A DNA stretch of 27,971 bases from JARIHC01 sp035692985 (GTDB taxonomy: Bacteria > Patescibacteriota > Saccharimonadia > Saccharimonadales > UBA4665), in contig DASSHG010000008.1 in NCBI GenBank assembly GCA_035692985.1, forward strand, positions 1-27,971, read 5' to 3'. This document shows positions 14,904 through 22,712 of this stretch, piece after piece (the first letter of the stretch is position 1; every line of letters starts with the position of its first letter). Made by a program: the position numbers and the translations under genes. The notes beneath the pieces were generated by a model, which saw only the letters and a program-made list of their open reading frames with translations, made no database searches and was not told the DNA's origin.

Positions 14904-16226
14904 TTACTTCGCTTTGAGTAAATCTATGGTCAAGGCGGCGGTCCAGGAAAAGTCGGCGACGCCGGCCGGCGAAGCATCTACCGGATCGAAGTACTCGTAA
15001 AAGCCAGATTTCTTGACCATTTCCAGCGTGCTTTCACGCAGCGCCGCGGCGTGGTCCTTGAAACCGTAGCGCTCCAGACCGTCAATTATCAGCCAATTCA
15101 TATTTACCCAGGTTGGGCCTTGCCAGTAGCGCTTGCGCTGAAACCAGAACGAATTCAGCGGCACGCTCGGTACTGGATAGGCCGGCCCGAAAGAATGTTC
15201 GTTTTCCAGTAGGCGCACTAGCTTGGCGGCGCGGTCCTTGTCTATATGGCCGGCGTAAAGTGGCAATAATGTGGCGATAGACGGTGTCTTGAGCAGGTTG
15301 TGGGTGATGAAATCCCGCGAGTAATACTGCGCCGAATACATATCCCACAACTCTTCAAAGGCCTGTTCGGTCTTTTTCATGTTTTCGTCCAGCTCCGGTG
15401 GCAATTCTTCTTTTAGGCCCTTGGCAATTTCGCGCAGGTGCGTATTGGCGCGGATAAGTATGCTGTTAAACGATAAGTCCTCGATCGCGAACAATGAATG
15501 GTCCAGAATCTTATTGATATCATAACGTTTACGACGTAAGCGGCGCTGGGTGTCCACCAGCATCAGCGACTCAATGGTAGAAAAGCGCTCGTCTATCAGC
15601 ACGCTTTTGGTGTCGCGCCGGAACAAGTTCAGGACGCGGTCAAAGTGGGTTTTTTCAATCAGGCGAATCCATAACGGCATTAGGTGGTCGTGCATTTCGT
15701 CCATCCAGGGCGGCGTGTTGTCCAGGCCGGTTTCCCAGGGGTGAATCAGTAGAATCAAGCCCTCGTTATGCGGGTCGCGCTCTTTATATAGCCATTCGTG
15801 ATATTTCATTAGAGCCGGGTAAACCATGCGGTACCACAGCCGCCGCTCCGGCCATTCCAGTTTTTTGCCAACCTGTACTACGGCCTCGGCCAACATCGGC
15901 GGCTGGGTGATACCGGTGGTTGTGACATCACTGGGCGCAAACGGGTTCAGCCAACTGCGCCAGACGGTGCGATCAAAGTGATACTGCGGGTCATCACGGA
16001 AAATGATGTTCGGCAGCATGCCGTTTTCCCACTGGCCGCGCAACAGACTGAGCAGCTCCATCTTGGCCCGTTCAACGTCCAGGTGCCGTAGCCCGATGGC
16101 GATGAAACAGCTGTCCCATAGCCACTGGTGAGGATACAATTTATGCGCCGGTTGGGTGTAGTTGCCGCGGTCGTTCATTTTTAACACTTCGGCGGCTTGC
16201 TGGGCTAAATCCGGCTGCTTTGGCAT
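14904..16226 (-). CDS. GH63-like glycoside hydrolase (MGH1-like, alpha-glycosidase)
   Basis: The 440-aa protein is an (alpha/alpha)6-barrel-type glycosidase. HQWLWDSCFIAIGLRHLD (34-51), GQWENGMLPNIIF, HPWETGLDNTPPW (162-174; Asp169 the likely acid), YWQGPTWVNMNWLIIDGL and the C-terminal DASPAGVADFSWTAALT match the MGH1-like/GH63 group, which includes mannosylglycerate hydrolases and processing alpha-glucosidases. No signal peptide is visible, so it should act on a cytoplasmic sugar, perhaps a compatible solute or glycan fragment; the substrate cannot be assigned. It begins 7 nt after a TATACT box. The stop is directly adjacent to the rmuC stop (convergent). Confidence 0.85.
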   Translation of the reverse strand: MPKQPDLAQQAAEVLKMNDRGNYTQPAHKLYPHQWLWDSCFIAIGLRHLDVERAKMELLSLLRGQWENGMLPNIIFRDDPQYHFDRTVWRSWLNPFAPSDVTTTGITQPPMLAEAVVQVGKKLEWPERRLWYRMVYPALMKYHEWLYKERDPHNEGLILLIHPWETGLDNTPPWMDEMHDHLMPLWIRLIEKTHFDRVLNLFRRDTKSVLIDERFSTIESLMLVDTQRRLRRKRYDINKILDHSLFAIEDLSFNSILIRANTHLREIAKGLKEELPPELDENMKKTEQAFEELWDMYSAQYYSRDFITHNLLKTPSIATLLPLYAGHIDKDRAAKLVRLLENEHSFGPAYPVPSVPLNSFWFQRKRYWQGPTWVNMNWLIIDGLERYGFKDHAAALRESTLEMVKKSGFYEYFDPVDASPAGVADFSWTAALTIDLLKAK

Positions 16227-16233
16227 ACGCTTT

Positions 16234-16239
16234 AGTATA
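16234..16239 (-). promoter_or_regulatory. -10 box (TATACT) of the glycosidase gene
   Basis: The minus strand reads TATACT, 7 nt, ATG (16226-16224). Confidence 0.6.
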
Positions 16240-16262
16240 GCGCACCGCCGAACCGTTTATGC

Positions 16263-16319
16263 TTGCAAACAACCCCTTTTAACTTACTATAAATAGAACA
16301 AGGAACAATTACCGAGGAG
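16263..16319 (+). promoter_or_regulatory. Promoter and strong ribosome-binding site of the DHODH-like gene
   Basis: TTGCAA (16263-16268) with TACTAT (16285-16290) or TATAAA (16288-16293) forms a plausible promoter. GAGGAG (16314-16319) lies 7 nt before the ATG at 16327. This is a leadered message with a textbook Shine-Dalgarno motif, in contrast to most neighbours. Confidence 0.55.
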
Positions 16320-16326
16320 CGCGCTA

Positions 16327-17277
16327 ATGGGAGAGCTAGCATATTTGCCCGACGTCGATAAGCCGCCTATTTTCGTAAGTGCTGGCATCATAAAAACGGA
16401 AGATCAAATTGAACGATTTGCCGGTGTCCACCACATAGCGGCTCAAATAATCGGTTCATTTTCAGAAGAAGAGTGGGGCGGAAATGACCCAAGCGGTAAC
16501 AAAACCGTGTTTTGGTGGGAGGAGAAAGAACAGGCTGCGTACAATGCAGTAGGGCTACGTAATCCTGGACGTGAAGCCGCGAGCGAATATCTGCCAAGAG
16601 CAATCCAAAAACTACACTCCGTAGGCCAGATGGCGTTAATTTCTGTCACATCGCTAGCTCAAGAAGACCCCCAAGAAGTTCTGCCAAGACTTGCCGAATG
16701 GGCGCTTGATATGGGTGCGGATGGAGTTGAGCTTGATGGTAGTTGCCCAAACCACGGGGCTCTCTTGTGTGAAGATATTGTCGCCACGCACGAAATAACG
16801 GCTGCTGTTCGTGAGCGTGTTGGCGACCAGCCCTACATCTCCATTAAGTTTGCGAGCCTGCCTGATTACACCATTGAGCAATATAAGCAAGACACCCGCT
16901 TGCCTGTTGACGCTATTACCCTGATTAATGCCATTCGCCAGCAATCGCCCCTCAATCCTCAGACCGGCTCCAAGCGCATAGAAGTCAATGACGGATATGC
17001 TGGCAAGAGCGGGCCTGCTATCGCCGATAAAGCACGCAATAATCTCATGTCTTGGTCTTTTAATCTTAGCGGCGACCTACCGTCGCTATGGGGTCCAGGC
17101 TATCAGTTATGGTCAGTTGGCGGAGTAGACAACGGACAAGAAATTTTCAATAGGGTTCACGACATGGGGGCATATATGGTGGGCGCGGCGCAAGCTTTTT
17201 ATCGAACCAAAAATCCGCAAGCTTTAGCGCAACAATGGGCTAAAGAATATAACGAAGCCCTAATGCCGGCCGGCTAG
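16327..17277 (+). CDS. Dihydroorotate dehydrogenase-like flavoprotein
   Basis: The 316-aa TIM-barrel flavoprotein resembles class 1 dihydroorotate dehydrogenase, which oxidises dihydroorotate to orotate in pyrimidine synthesis. The motif DGSCPNHGALL includes a Cys (about residue 140) at the position of the class 1 catalytic Cys in NLSCPN. FMN/phosphate-loop segments follow: ISIKFAS, NDGYAGKSGPAIA, SVGGVDNGQE and MVGAAQAFYR. No other pyr gene is in the window. Spacing in the first 120 residues differs from standard PyrD (for example the GNKTVFWWEE insertion), so a related substrate such as a uracil or amide compound is possible. The strong Shine-Dalgarno motif and a codon style less GC-biased than its flanks suggest separate acquisition. 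The stop shares CTAG with the convergent small ORF. Confidence 0.8.
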   Translation: MGELAYLPDVDKPPIFVSAGIIKTEDQIERFAGVHHIAAQIIGSFSEEEWGGNDPSGNKTVFWWEEKEQAAYNAVGLRNPGREAASEYLPRAIQKLHSVGQMALISVTSLAQEDPQEVLPRLAEWALDMGADGVELDGSCPNHGALLCEDIVATHEITAAVRERVGDQPYISIKFASLPDYTIEQYKQDTRLPVDAITLINAIRQQSPLNPQTGSKRIEVNDGYAGKSGPAIADKARNNLMSWSFNLSGDLPSLWGPGYQLWSVGGVDNGQEIFNRVHDMGAYMVGAAQAFYRTKNPQALAQQWAKEYNEALMPAG

Positions 17278-17450
17278 GCTGCCGGGTCGGTGGGCGGCCC
17301 GGTCTCGGGCAAGACAACTGGTAATTCCGGTGCTGTCGGTTCGCTATACACGGTGTCCATCAAACTGAGCTGGCCGGTCTTAGCTATCAGAAAATGATTC
17401 AACGGCATACCGCCAGAGACTTCTGCCGGCGGTTGATCAAGACTACGCAT
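17274..17450 (-). CDS. Small proline-rich hypothetical protein (58 aa)
   Basis: Family not recognised. The product starts MRSLDQPPAEVSGGMPL and ends in a Pro/Thr/Glu-rich tail (PELPVVLPETGPPTDPAA), probably disordered; no membrane segment is seen. The start is chosen because GGGAGGAG lies 2 nt before ATG 17450-17448, a Shine-Dalgarno core at about normal spacing; a TTG four codons upstream overlaps that motif and is unlikely. A TACACT box lies about 40 bp upstream. The stop TAG (17276-17274) interlocks with that of the DHODH-like gene. The strong ribosome-binding site makes a real gene likely despite its size. Confidence 0.6.
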   Translation of the reverse strand: MRSLDQPPAEVSGGMPLNHFLIAKTGQLSLMDTVYSEPTAPELPVVLPETGPPTDPAA

Positions 17451-17452
17451 GA

Positions 17453-17494
17453 CTCCTCCCAAAGTTTTTATGTTGCGTCTACATTTTTAGTGTA
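17453..17494 (-). promoter_or_regulatory. -10 box and Shine-Dalgarno of the 58-aa gene
   Basis: Minus strand: TACACT (17494-17489), an AT-rich leader of about 30 nt, then GGAGGAG (17459-17453) just before ATG. The remainder of the gap to pheS (17495-17591) holds a short hairpin-forming run (ACAC GCTT GTGT) but nothing else recognisable. Confidence 0.5.
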
Positions 17495-17591
17495 CGCCGA
17501 TTAGTGCCGGATATATTTGTGCAATCCACAACACGCTTGTGTAAAAATGAAACGCCAGTCTATATTTTTAGCGCCTAGCTTCGGTGACTGG

Positions 17592-17597
17592 TATACT
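17592..17597 (+). promoter_or_regulatory. -10 box (TATACT) of the phe operon
   Basis: TATACT lies 11 nt before the ATG at 17609. An in-frame TTG at 17597 overlaps this hexamer and would lie upstream of transcription start, so ATG 17609 is preferred. Confidence 0.55.
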
Positions 17598-17608
17598 TGT
17601 CCATAGAT

Positions 17609-18664
17609 ATGAGCTATAAAAATTCCCGCGTAGCCGAGACTGCCGAACTGCTCAAGAAACGGCTGGCTGAACTGGATGATAAAGGCCGGATTTTGCGGGC
17701 CGTGGAACTACGTGCGCTATTTGATGAGCTTAAGACTTTGCCGCCCGAGGAGCGGGCTGGTTTTGGGCAAGAAGTGAATGCCTTGCGACAGGAGCTACAA
17801 GCGGCGGTCCGCGAATCGCAGGACCAAACCGAACAATTGCCGCCGATTGATATAACGGCACCATTCGATGTCAACACGTCGGACGACCAGAAACCGCGCT
17901 TATTGCCAAGCGAACAAGGCAGCCGGCATCCGCTGATGACCGAGCTGGAGCAAGTCCTAAACATCTTTTACCGCATGGGTTTCACTGCCGTCGAGTCGCG
18001 CGAAATCGATGACGACTTTAACATGTTCGGCGCCCTGAATTTTCCGGAAGGCCACCCGGCCCGCGACGATTATGATACTTTCATGACCGTCCAGAAAGAC
18101 AAAAACGGTAAGCCGTTTATCGCGCCGGCCCATACCAGTACCATGCAAAACCGCGTGCTCAAGCAGCTCAAGCCGAACCTTTCCGCTGGCCAGCCGATCG
18201 CCGCCGTCATTCCCGGCCGCGTTTTCCGCAACGAAGACCTGGACGCCCGCCACGAGCACACTTTCTACCAGCTGGAAGGCATTTATGTCGACAAAGGCGT
18301 CAATGCCGGCCATCTGATTGCCACGCTCAAGACGTTCCTACAGGAATATTACAGCAAGGAGTTGGATGTCATGACCCAGCCATTTTACTTCCCGTTCACT
18401 GAACCGTCGTTCGAATTCGCCCTGAGCTGTCCGTTCTGCGATAAAAAAGGTTGTCACATTTGCAGCCAGACCGGCTGGATTGAGCTCCTGGGCTGCGGCA
18501 TGATCCATCCCAACGTGCTCAAAGCGGCCGATATTGATCCGGCCGAATACACTGGTTTTGCCTGGGGCGGCGGCATCGACCGGTTGGTGATGATGAAATA
18601 CGGCATCGAAGATGTCCGCCACTTCGAATCCGGTAAACTAGATTTCTTGGGGCAATTTTCATGA
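17609..18664 (+). CDS. pheS: Phenylalanyl-tRNA synthetase alpha subunit
   Basis: The 351-aa class II synthetase subunit activates Phe and charges tRNA-Phe as an alpha2-beta2 tetramer with PheT. The N-terminal coiled coil (about 1-90) binds tRNA. The catalytic core shows motif 2 GRVFRNEDLDARHEHTFYQ, the Phe-pocket segment FTEPSFEF, and motif 3 GFAWGGGIDRLVMMKYGI. CPFCDKKGCHICSQTGW carries two CxxC pairs, a putative zinc knuckle seen in some bacterial PheS. The stop TGA overlaps the next start (ATGA). Its last twelve codons reappear in degraded form at 19318-19353. Confidence 0.96.
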   Translation: MSYKNSRVAETAELLKKRLAELDDKGRILRAVELRALFDELKTLPPEERAGFGQEVNALRQELQAAVRESQDQTEQLPPIDITAPFDVNTSDDQKPRLLPSEQGSRHPLMTELEQVLNIFYRMGFTAVESREIDDDFNMFGALNFPEGHPARDDYDTFMTVQKDKNGKPFIAPAHTSTMQNRVLKQLKPNLSAGQPIAAVIPGRVFRNEDLDARHEHTFYQLEGIYVDKGVNAGHLIATLKTFLQEYYSKELDVMTQPFYFPFTEPSFEFALSCPFCDKKGCHICSQTGWIELLGCGMIHPNVLKAADIDPAEYTGFAWGGGIDRLVMMKYGIEDVRHFESGKLDFLGQFS

Positions 18665-19002
18665 AAATCGTCACCAATATATCTGTTGCCGAGCTTAAAA
18701 AGATGTCTGAGAAGATGTTTGAGAGCATGGTCAAAGCCGACGTGGATCTGGCCAAGAAAATCATCATTGTTGATATGGGCATGCATGCCGACGGCGAAGC
18801 GCAGCTACTGGAAGACGGCTCCAAGCAAAAAGATTTGTGGGGAATCAACTTGCATCCTGACAAATACGGCACTCCCGAATTCGTAGAGTTTGACTCGATG
18901 ATTAACATGAAACCAAGCCAGGGCAACCCGTCACGGAGTGTACTGGATGAAAAGCTCCGGGCTGAAATTACCGCGCTCGTACAAGGAGTGGTCCATGAGT
19001 AA
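18661..19002 (+). CDS. DUF5674-family protein (113 aa)
   Basis: The 113-aa protein begins MKIVTNISVAELKKMSEKMF and contains KKIIIVDMGMHADGEAQLLEDGS and LWGINLHPDKY, a pattern I associate with DUF5674 proteins of Patescibacteria, whose function is not known. No membrane segment or catalytic motif stands out. It is locked in the phe operon: its ATG overlaps the pheS stop and its TAA (19000-19002) lies just inside the next gene's start (ATGAGTAA). Constant linkage with pheS suggests a role tied to translation, but this is conjecture. Confidence 0.7.
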   Translation: MKIVTNISVAELKKMSEKMFESMVKADVDLAKKIIIVDMGMHADGEAQLLEDGSKQKDLWGINLHPDKYGTPEFVEFDSMINMKPSQGNPSRSVLDEKLRAEITALVQGVVHE

Positions 19003-19315
19003 ATATGTTTTCGACAAGCAGCGCTGGGCTGCTATGACCATGTTTGAACAAATGGGTAATATAGGCGCCGAGGTTGGCCGTGCGCTAGCCGCTAAAACCA
19101 GCAGTGACAAACCGGCTATGAATGGTGCGCTCTACAGGGGCTTGGATTTAATAGATTATACTGCCCAGCTGTGGGCGACTCAAAAGTCACCCCGAACACG
19201 GGAATTACTGCGCGCGCGTGAGCTGTTCGTAGAATCCATCACTACGGGCAAAGAAGATATGGACCTTGAAGACTACTTCATGCAATACGCCCTAGCGGCC
19301 CGGAGGCACCGATGA
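18995..19315 (+). CDS. Helical hypothetical protein of the phe operon (106 aa)
   Basis: I do not recognise a named family, although the sequence has the look of conserved Patescibacteria proteins. It is mostly helical, with MFEQMGNIGAEVGRAL, a middle block YRGLDLIDYTAQLWATQK and a C-terminal EDYFMQYALAARRHR; a small helical bundle is likely. The start ATG 18995 is chosen because AAGGAG lies 7 nt upstream and because it overlaps the end of the DUF5674 gene; longer in-frame starts lack such a site. The TGA stop (19313-19315) overlaps the ATG of a 13-codon micro-ORF. Confidence 0.7.
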   Translation: MSKYVFDKQRWAAMTMFEQMGNIGAEVGRALAAKTSSDKPAMNGALYRGLDLIDYTAQLWATQKSPRTRELLRARELFVESITTGKEDMDLEDYFMQYALAARRHR

Positions 19316-19370
19316 AACACGGCAAGCAAAACTCCTTGAGGCAATTTTCATGAAAGAGGTGAAATTTTAA
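19312..19370 (+). other. Two chained micro-ORFs, the first a degraded pheS-tail copy
   Basis: ATG 19312 encodes MKHGKQNSLRQFS, ending TGA 19351-19353; ATG 19350 encodes MKEVKF, ending TAA 19368-19370, which overlaps the next gene's ATG. Each junction is an ATGA or TAATG overlap. Codons 3-14 align with the last twelve codons of pheS (27 of 36 bases identical, 16 consecutive from 19340). This reads as a duplicated pheS 3' end left by a gene insertion, possibly now serving to carry ribosomes across the junction. Confidence 0.55.
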
Positions 19371-19774
19371 TGAGAAAAAAAATCGAAACCATACCTTTAT
19401 ATAAAATGGTTATACAGGTAGTTGATTATGCGGATCGTGTTACAGCAGATCTTCCAGAAGAAGAAAAATGGGGAATAGGCAGCAAGCTACGCTCGCGTGC
19501 ATTCGACGCTACATCCGATATTGCCGAAGCTTACGGATCAATAGATCCCCGGGACGTAAAGTGGAGTTTTGGTATGAGCCGGCGTGATTTATTCAGCTTA
19601 AAAAACTCGCTAAAAATTGCCCACCAACGGGATTATGTAAAAGTTGATCCCTCGGTGATGGTCACGATAGATAAAATTATTGAAGAAATCGACAAAGAGG
19701 TTGAACTTGCTGGCGAGAACATCCCAAAATGGTTTAAGGAAATGGAACCGCCACTCAAGAAGGGCAAGAAGTGA
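19370..19774 (+). CDS. Four-helix-bundle protein (S23/IVP-like)
   Basis: The 134-aa helical protein resembles the four-helix-bundle family first found in 23S rRNA intervening sequences (also related to Avd of diversity-generating retroelements). The recognisable pattern is DLPEEEKWGIGSKLRSRAFDATSDIAEAYG followed by RRDLFSLKNSLKIAHQRDY, although the usual IAEG is IAEA and the match is distant. The C-terminus is basic. It is AT-richer than its neighbours, which suggests later arrival. GAGGTG lies about 8 nt before the ATG. Its TGA overlaps the GTG start of pheT, so it is coupled between the two synthetase subunits. The function in protein-coding operons is unknown. Confidence 0.7.
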   Translation: MRKKIETIPLYKMVIQVVDYADRVTADLPEEEKWGIGSKLRSRAFDATSDIAEAYGSIDPRDVKWSFGMSRRDLFSLKNSLKIAHQRDYVKVDPSVMVTIDKIIEEIDKEVELAGENIPKWFKEMEPPLKKGKK

Positions 19775-22227
19775 AAGTCAGCGTAAATTGGCTCAAACAG
19801 TTTTTAGATTTTGAATTGCCGCCGGTTGACGAGTTGGCGGATAAGATTGGCGTGCAATTGGGCGCGGTTGAGGAAGTGGTTGACCTGGGTGCGAAATATC
19901 AGGGAATCATTGTCGCGAAGGTCGTTAAGGTTGAAAAGCATCCGGATGCCGATAAACTGCACATCTGCCAGATTGACACTGGCAAGGGCGATCTAGTCCA
20001 GGTGGTCTGCGGTGCGCCGAATGTATACGAGGGAATGTTGGCGGCATGGTTGCCGCCAGGAACGACTGTACCAAGCACGACCGGCAAAGAACCCTTCAAA
20101 CTAGAGGCGCGTGAGCTGCGCGGCGTCATGAGCAATGGCATGTTGGCCAGTCCAAAAGAATTAGCCCTGGGCGATAGCCACGAGGGTCTCCTGGAAATCG
20201 ACAAAAATGCCAAACCGGGCGATGATTTCGCGGCGGCCTTCAAACTCGACGACCACATCATCGACATTGAGAATAAAATGTTCACCCACCGGCCGGACTG
20301 CTTCGGCGCTCTCGGCGTGGCCCGCGAGATCGCCGGTATTCTAGGCAAACCATTCAAAAGTCCTGATTGGTACACGCCGACTCCTGAACTGCCAAACATT
20401 GAGGGCGAAGAGCTCAAGCTGACCATCAAGAATGAACTGCCGGAGTTGGTGCCACGGTTCACGGCCGTCGTTATGAATGATGTCAAAGTCGGGCCCAGTC
20501 CTGTTTGGCTGCAGGTAGCCTTAACGAAAGTTGGCCAGAAACCAATCAATAACATCGTCGACTTGACGAATTTCTATATGTTGGTGACCGGCCAGCCATT
20601 GCACGCTTATGATTATGACAAGGTCAAAGAGCTGAGCGGCGGCGAGGCGACGATCGTTGTTCGCCAGCCGAAATCCGGTGAGAAAATCAAGCTGTTGAAC
20701 GGCAAAGAGATTGAGCCTCGCGCCGAAACCATAATGATCGCCACCGACAAACAGCTGATCGGCGTTGGCGGCGTGATGGGCGGCACCGAGACGGAAGTCG
20801 ACGAGAATACCAAAAACATCATCTTGGAATGCGCCAATTTTGATATGTATTCCATTCGCCGCACTTCTATGACGCATGGTCTGTTTACTGACGCCGTGAC
20901 CCGTTTCACCAAAGGCCAGAGTCCGCTCCAGTGCGCCGCGGTTTCAGCTAAGACGGTCAGCGACATCCAGAAATTGGCTGGCGGCAAGGTTGCCAGCGAG
21001 ACGATTGATGACGACCATTCTGACAAGCAAGCCAAGACCGTTAAGGTAACGGCTGATTTTATAAACCAGCGCCTGGGCGAAAGACTGCCGGCTACTGAAA
21101 TGAAAAAATTACTGGAAAATGTCGAGTTTGGGGTTGAGTTGGAAGCCGAGGGACTAACGGTAACGGCGCCATTTTGGCGAACCGATATCGAAATTCCGGA
21201 AGACCTTGTAGAAGAAGTCGGTCGCCTGTATGGCTACGACCATTTGCCGCTGGAGTTGCCGAAACGTGACCTAACACCGGCACGCAAAGACCCGCTATTG
21301 GAGTTGAAATCCCAGATTCGCGCGCAGCTCGCCAAAGCCGGTGCTAACGAGGTGCTGACCTATAGCTTCGTCCACGGCGGACTGCTGGAGAAAGCCGGCC
21401 AAGACATGGCGAATGCTTTCCAAATCGCCAACGCGCTCAGCCCTGACCTGCAATACTACCGCGTCAGCCTGATGCCCAGCCTGCTCGAAAAAGTTCACTC
21501 CAACATAAAAGCCGGACACGACGAGTTCGCGCTGTTTGAAATCGGCAAGGCCCACCTTATTAAGCAACTTGACGAGGATGGCTTGCCACGCGAAGACGAA
21601 CTGACGGCGCTGGTCGTGGCTGCCGCCGATAAGCTCAAGAAACCTGGTCCCGCCTATTATGAAGCCCGCAAATATCTGACTAATCTTGCTCCGGGCACGC
21701 TGACTTTCAAGCCGGTGCCTGACTCTATGCGCGAATACGATATCACCAAACCGTATGATATGAACCGGGCCGTTTTCATTTATGCGGGGGAGACATTCCT
21801 GGGCATTGTTGGTGAGTTCCGGCCGGCTGTACGCAGGGAACTGAAACTGCCCAAGTATTGCGCCGGTTTCGAGCTCGACACCACCGCCATGCACGATATC
21901 GTAACAGACTCTAATAATTACGTGGCGCTGCCGCGGTTCCCGAAAGTCACCCAAGACATCACCCTTAAAGTGCCGGCGGATCTGACCTATCAGGACCTAT
22001 TTGGTTTCGTGTTGGACGAGGTGCAAAAATCGCAGCCGAAAAATAGCTTTAGCGAACTTGTTCCGCGTGACATCTTTCAACGAAACTCAGACAAAGATCA
22101 CAAACAGATTACTTTCCGTCTTGAAGTTGCTAGCTATGACCGCACGCTAACTGATACAGAAGTCAATAAGTTGCTTGATAATGTGGCCGCAGCGGCTCAC
22201 AAAAAACTCGGCGCCGAACGGATTTAG
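19771..22227 (+). CDS. pheT: Phenylalanyl-tRNA synthetase beta subunit
   Basis: The 818-aa subunit starts at GTG 19771 (MKVSVNWLKQFLDFELPPV). Domains in order: the N-terminal B1 segment with an EMAP/Arc1p-like tRNA-binding insert (KVEKHPDADKLHICQIDTG, about 40-150), the B3/B4 editing domain that removes mischarged Tyr (about 210-380), B5 (about 400-475), the class II-like core including EDLVEEVGRLYGYDHLP and VLTYSFVHGG, and the C-terminal FDX-ACB anticodon-recognition domain (LPRFPKVTQDITLKVP, about 725-818). The length is standard. GTGA overlap with the four-helix gene shows coupling; the NUDIX gene begins one base after its stop. Confidence 0.96.
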   Translation: MKVSVNWLKQFLDFELPPVDELADKIGVQLGAVEEVVDLGAKYQGIIVAKVVKVEKHPDADKLHICQIDTGKGDLVQVVCGAPNVYEGMLAAWLPPGTTVPSTTGKEPFKLEARELRGVMSNGMLASPKELALGDSHEGLLEIDKNAKPGDDFAAAFKLDDHIIDIENKMFTHRPDCFGALGVAREIAGILGKPFKSPDWYTPTPELPNIEGEELKLTIKNELPELVPRFTAVVMNDVKVGPSPVWLQVALTKVGQKPINNIVDLTNFYMLVTGQPLHAYDYDKVKELSGGEATIVVRQPKSGEKIKLLNGKEIEPRAETIMIATDKQLIGVGGVMGGTETEVDENTKNIILECANFDMYSIRRTSMTHGLFTDAVTRFTKGQSPLQCAAVSAKTVSDIQKLAGGKVASETIDDDHSDKQAKTVKVTADFINQRLGERLPATEMKKLLENVEFGVELEAEGLTVTAPFWRTDIEIPEDLVEEVGRLYGYDHLPLELPKRDLTPARKDPLLELKSQIRAQLAKAGANEVLTYSFVHGGLLEKAGQDMANAFQIANALSPDLQYYRVSLMPSLLEKVHSNIKAGHDEFALFEIGKAHLIKQLDEDGLPREDELTALVVAAADKLKKPGPAYYEARKYLTNLAPGTLTFKPVPDSMREYDITKPYDMNRAVFIYAGETFLGIVGEFRPAVRRELKLPKYCAGFELDTTAMHDIVTDSNNYVALPRFPKVTQDITLKVPADLTYQDLFGFVLDEVQKSQPKNSFSELVPRDIFQRNSDKDHKQITFRLEVASYDRTLTDTEVNKLLDNVAAAAHKKLGAERI

Positions 22228-22228
22228 G

Positions 22229-22702
22229 ATGACCGACATGGTGCCGCTAAGACCCAAGCGCCATACGGCCCGCGGCATCGTGGTGCACGAGGGGCAGATA
22301 TTGTTAATGGAACGGTGGCGGCCGGGCCTGCACTACTTCTCTATTCCCGGCGGCGGCATTGAGTCGGGCGAAACGCCAGAGCAGACCGCAGCGCGTGAAA
22401 TCAAAGAAGAAACATCCATCGCGGTGAAAGTAAAAAATCAGGTGCTAGAGATGCGCGATGGCGAGTTCTCGCACAAGATCTATCTCTGTGAATATGTGAG
22501 CGGCGAGCCGCATCTGCCAGCGGGCGCGCCGGAAGCTGGGTACGGTTCTGAAAACCGTTTCAAGCCTAGCTGGGTTCCGCTGGAGCGATTGCCGGATCTA
22601 CCATTTGTATATTGGCAGCCACTTAAACAGCAACTGATAAATGGCTTAGAAAACGGCTTTCCGGACCAGGCAAGGATTGTCAGCGCCCATCCGCCAAGGT
22701 AA
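22229..22702 (+). CDS. NUDIX hydrolase
   Basis: The 157-aa protein has a NUDIX box GGIESGETPEQTAAREIKEE (about 42-61), with Ser replacing the usual Gly shortly after (EETSI). It begins GIVVHEGQILLMERW, the typical first strands. NUDIX enzymes cleave nucleoside diphosphates linked to another group; the substrate is not evident. The start ATG at 22229 is chosen as it lies one base after the pheT stop; longer in-frame starts would lie inside pheT. Its TAA stop forms the first bases of the next promoter's -10 box, so the operon ends here. Confidence 0.88.
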   Translation: MTDMVPLRPKRHTARGIVVHEGQILLMERWRPGLHYFSIPGGGIESGETPEQTAAREIKEETSIAVKVKNQVLEMRDGEFSHKIYLCEYVSGEPHLPAGAPEAGYGSENRFKPSWVPLERLPDLPFVYWQPLKQQLINGLENGFPDQARIVSAHPPR

Positions 22703-22705
22703 AAT
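22700..22705 (+). promoter_or_regulatory. -10 box (TAAAAT) built on the NUDIX stop codon
   Basis: TAAAAT includes the NUDIX TAA and is followed by 7 nt and the ATG of a nine-codon leader ORF (22713). Confidence 0.5.
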
Positions 22706-22712
22706 AGCTGTA

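Noticed and set aside
17597..17608. TTG start for pheS (four extra residues)
   Set aside because: The TTG overlaps the -10 hexamer TATACT and would be upstream of transcription start.
21295..21954. Long minus-strand open frame opposite pheT (219 codons)
   Set aside because: It is antisense to the conserved PheT core, in GC-rich codons that leave few stops; no promoter or ribosome-binding site and no family resemblance.
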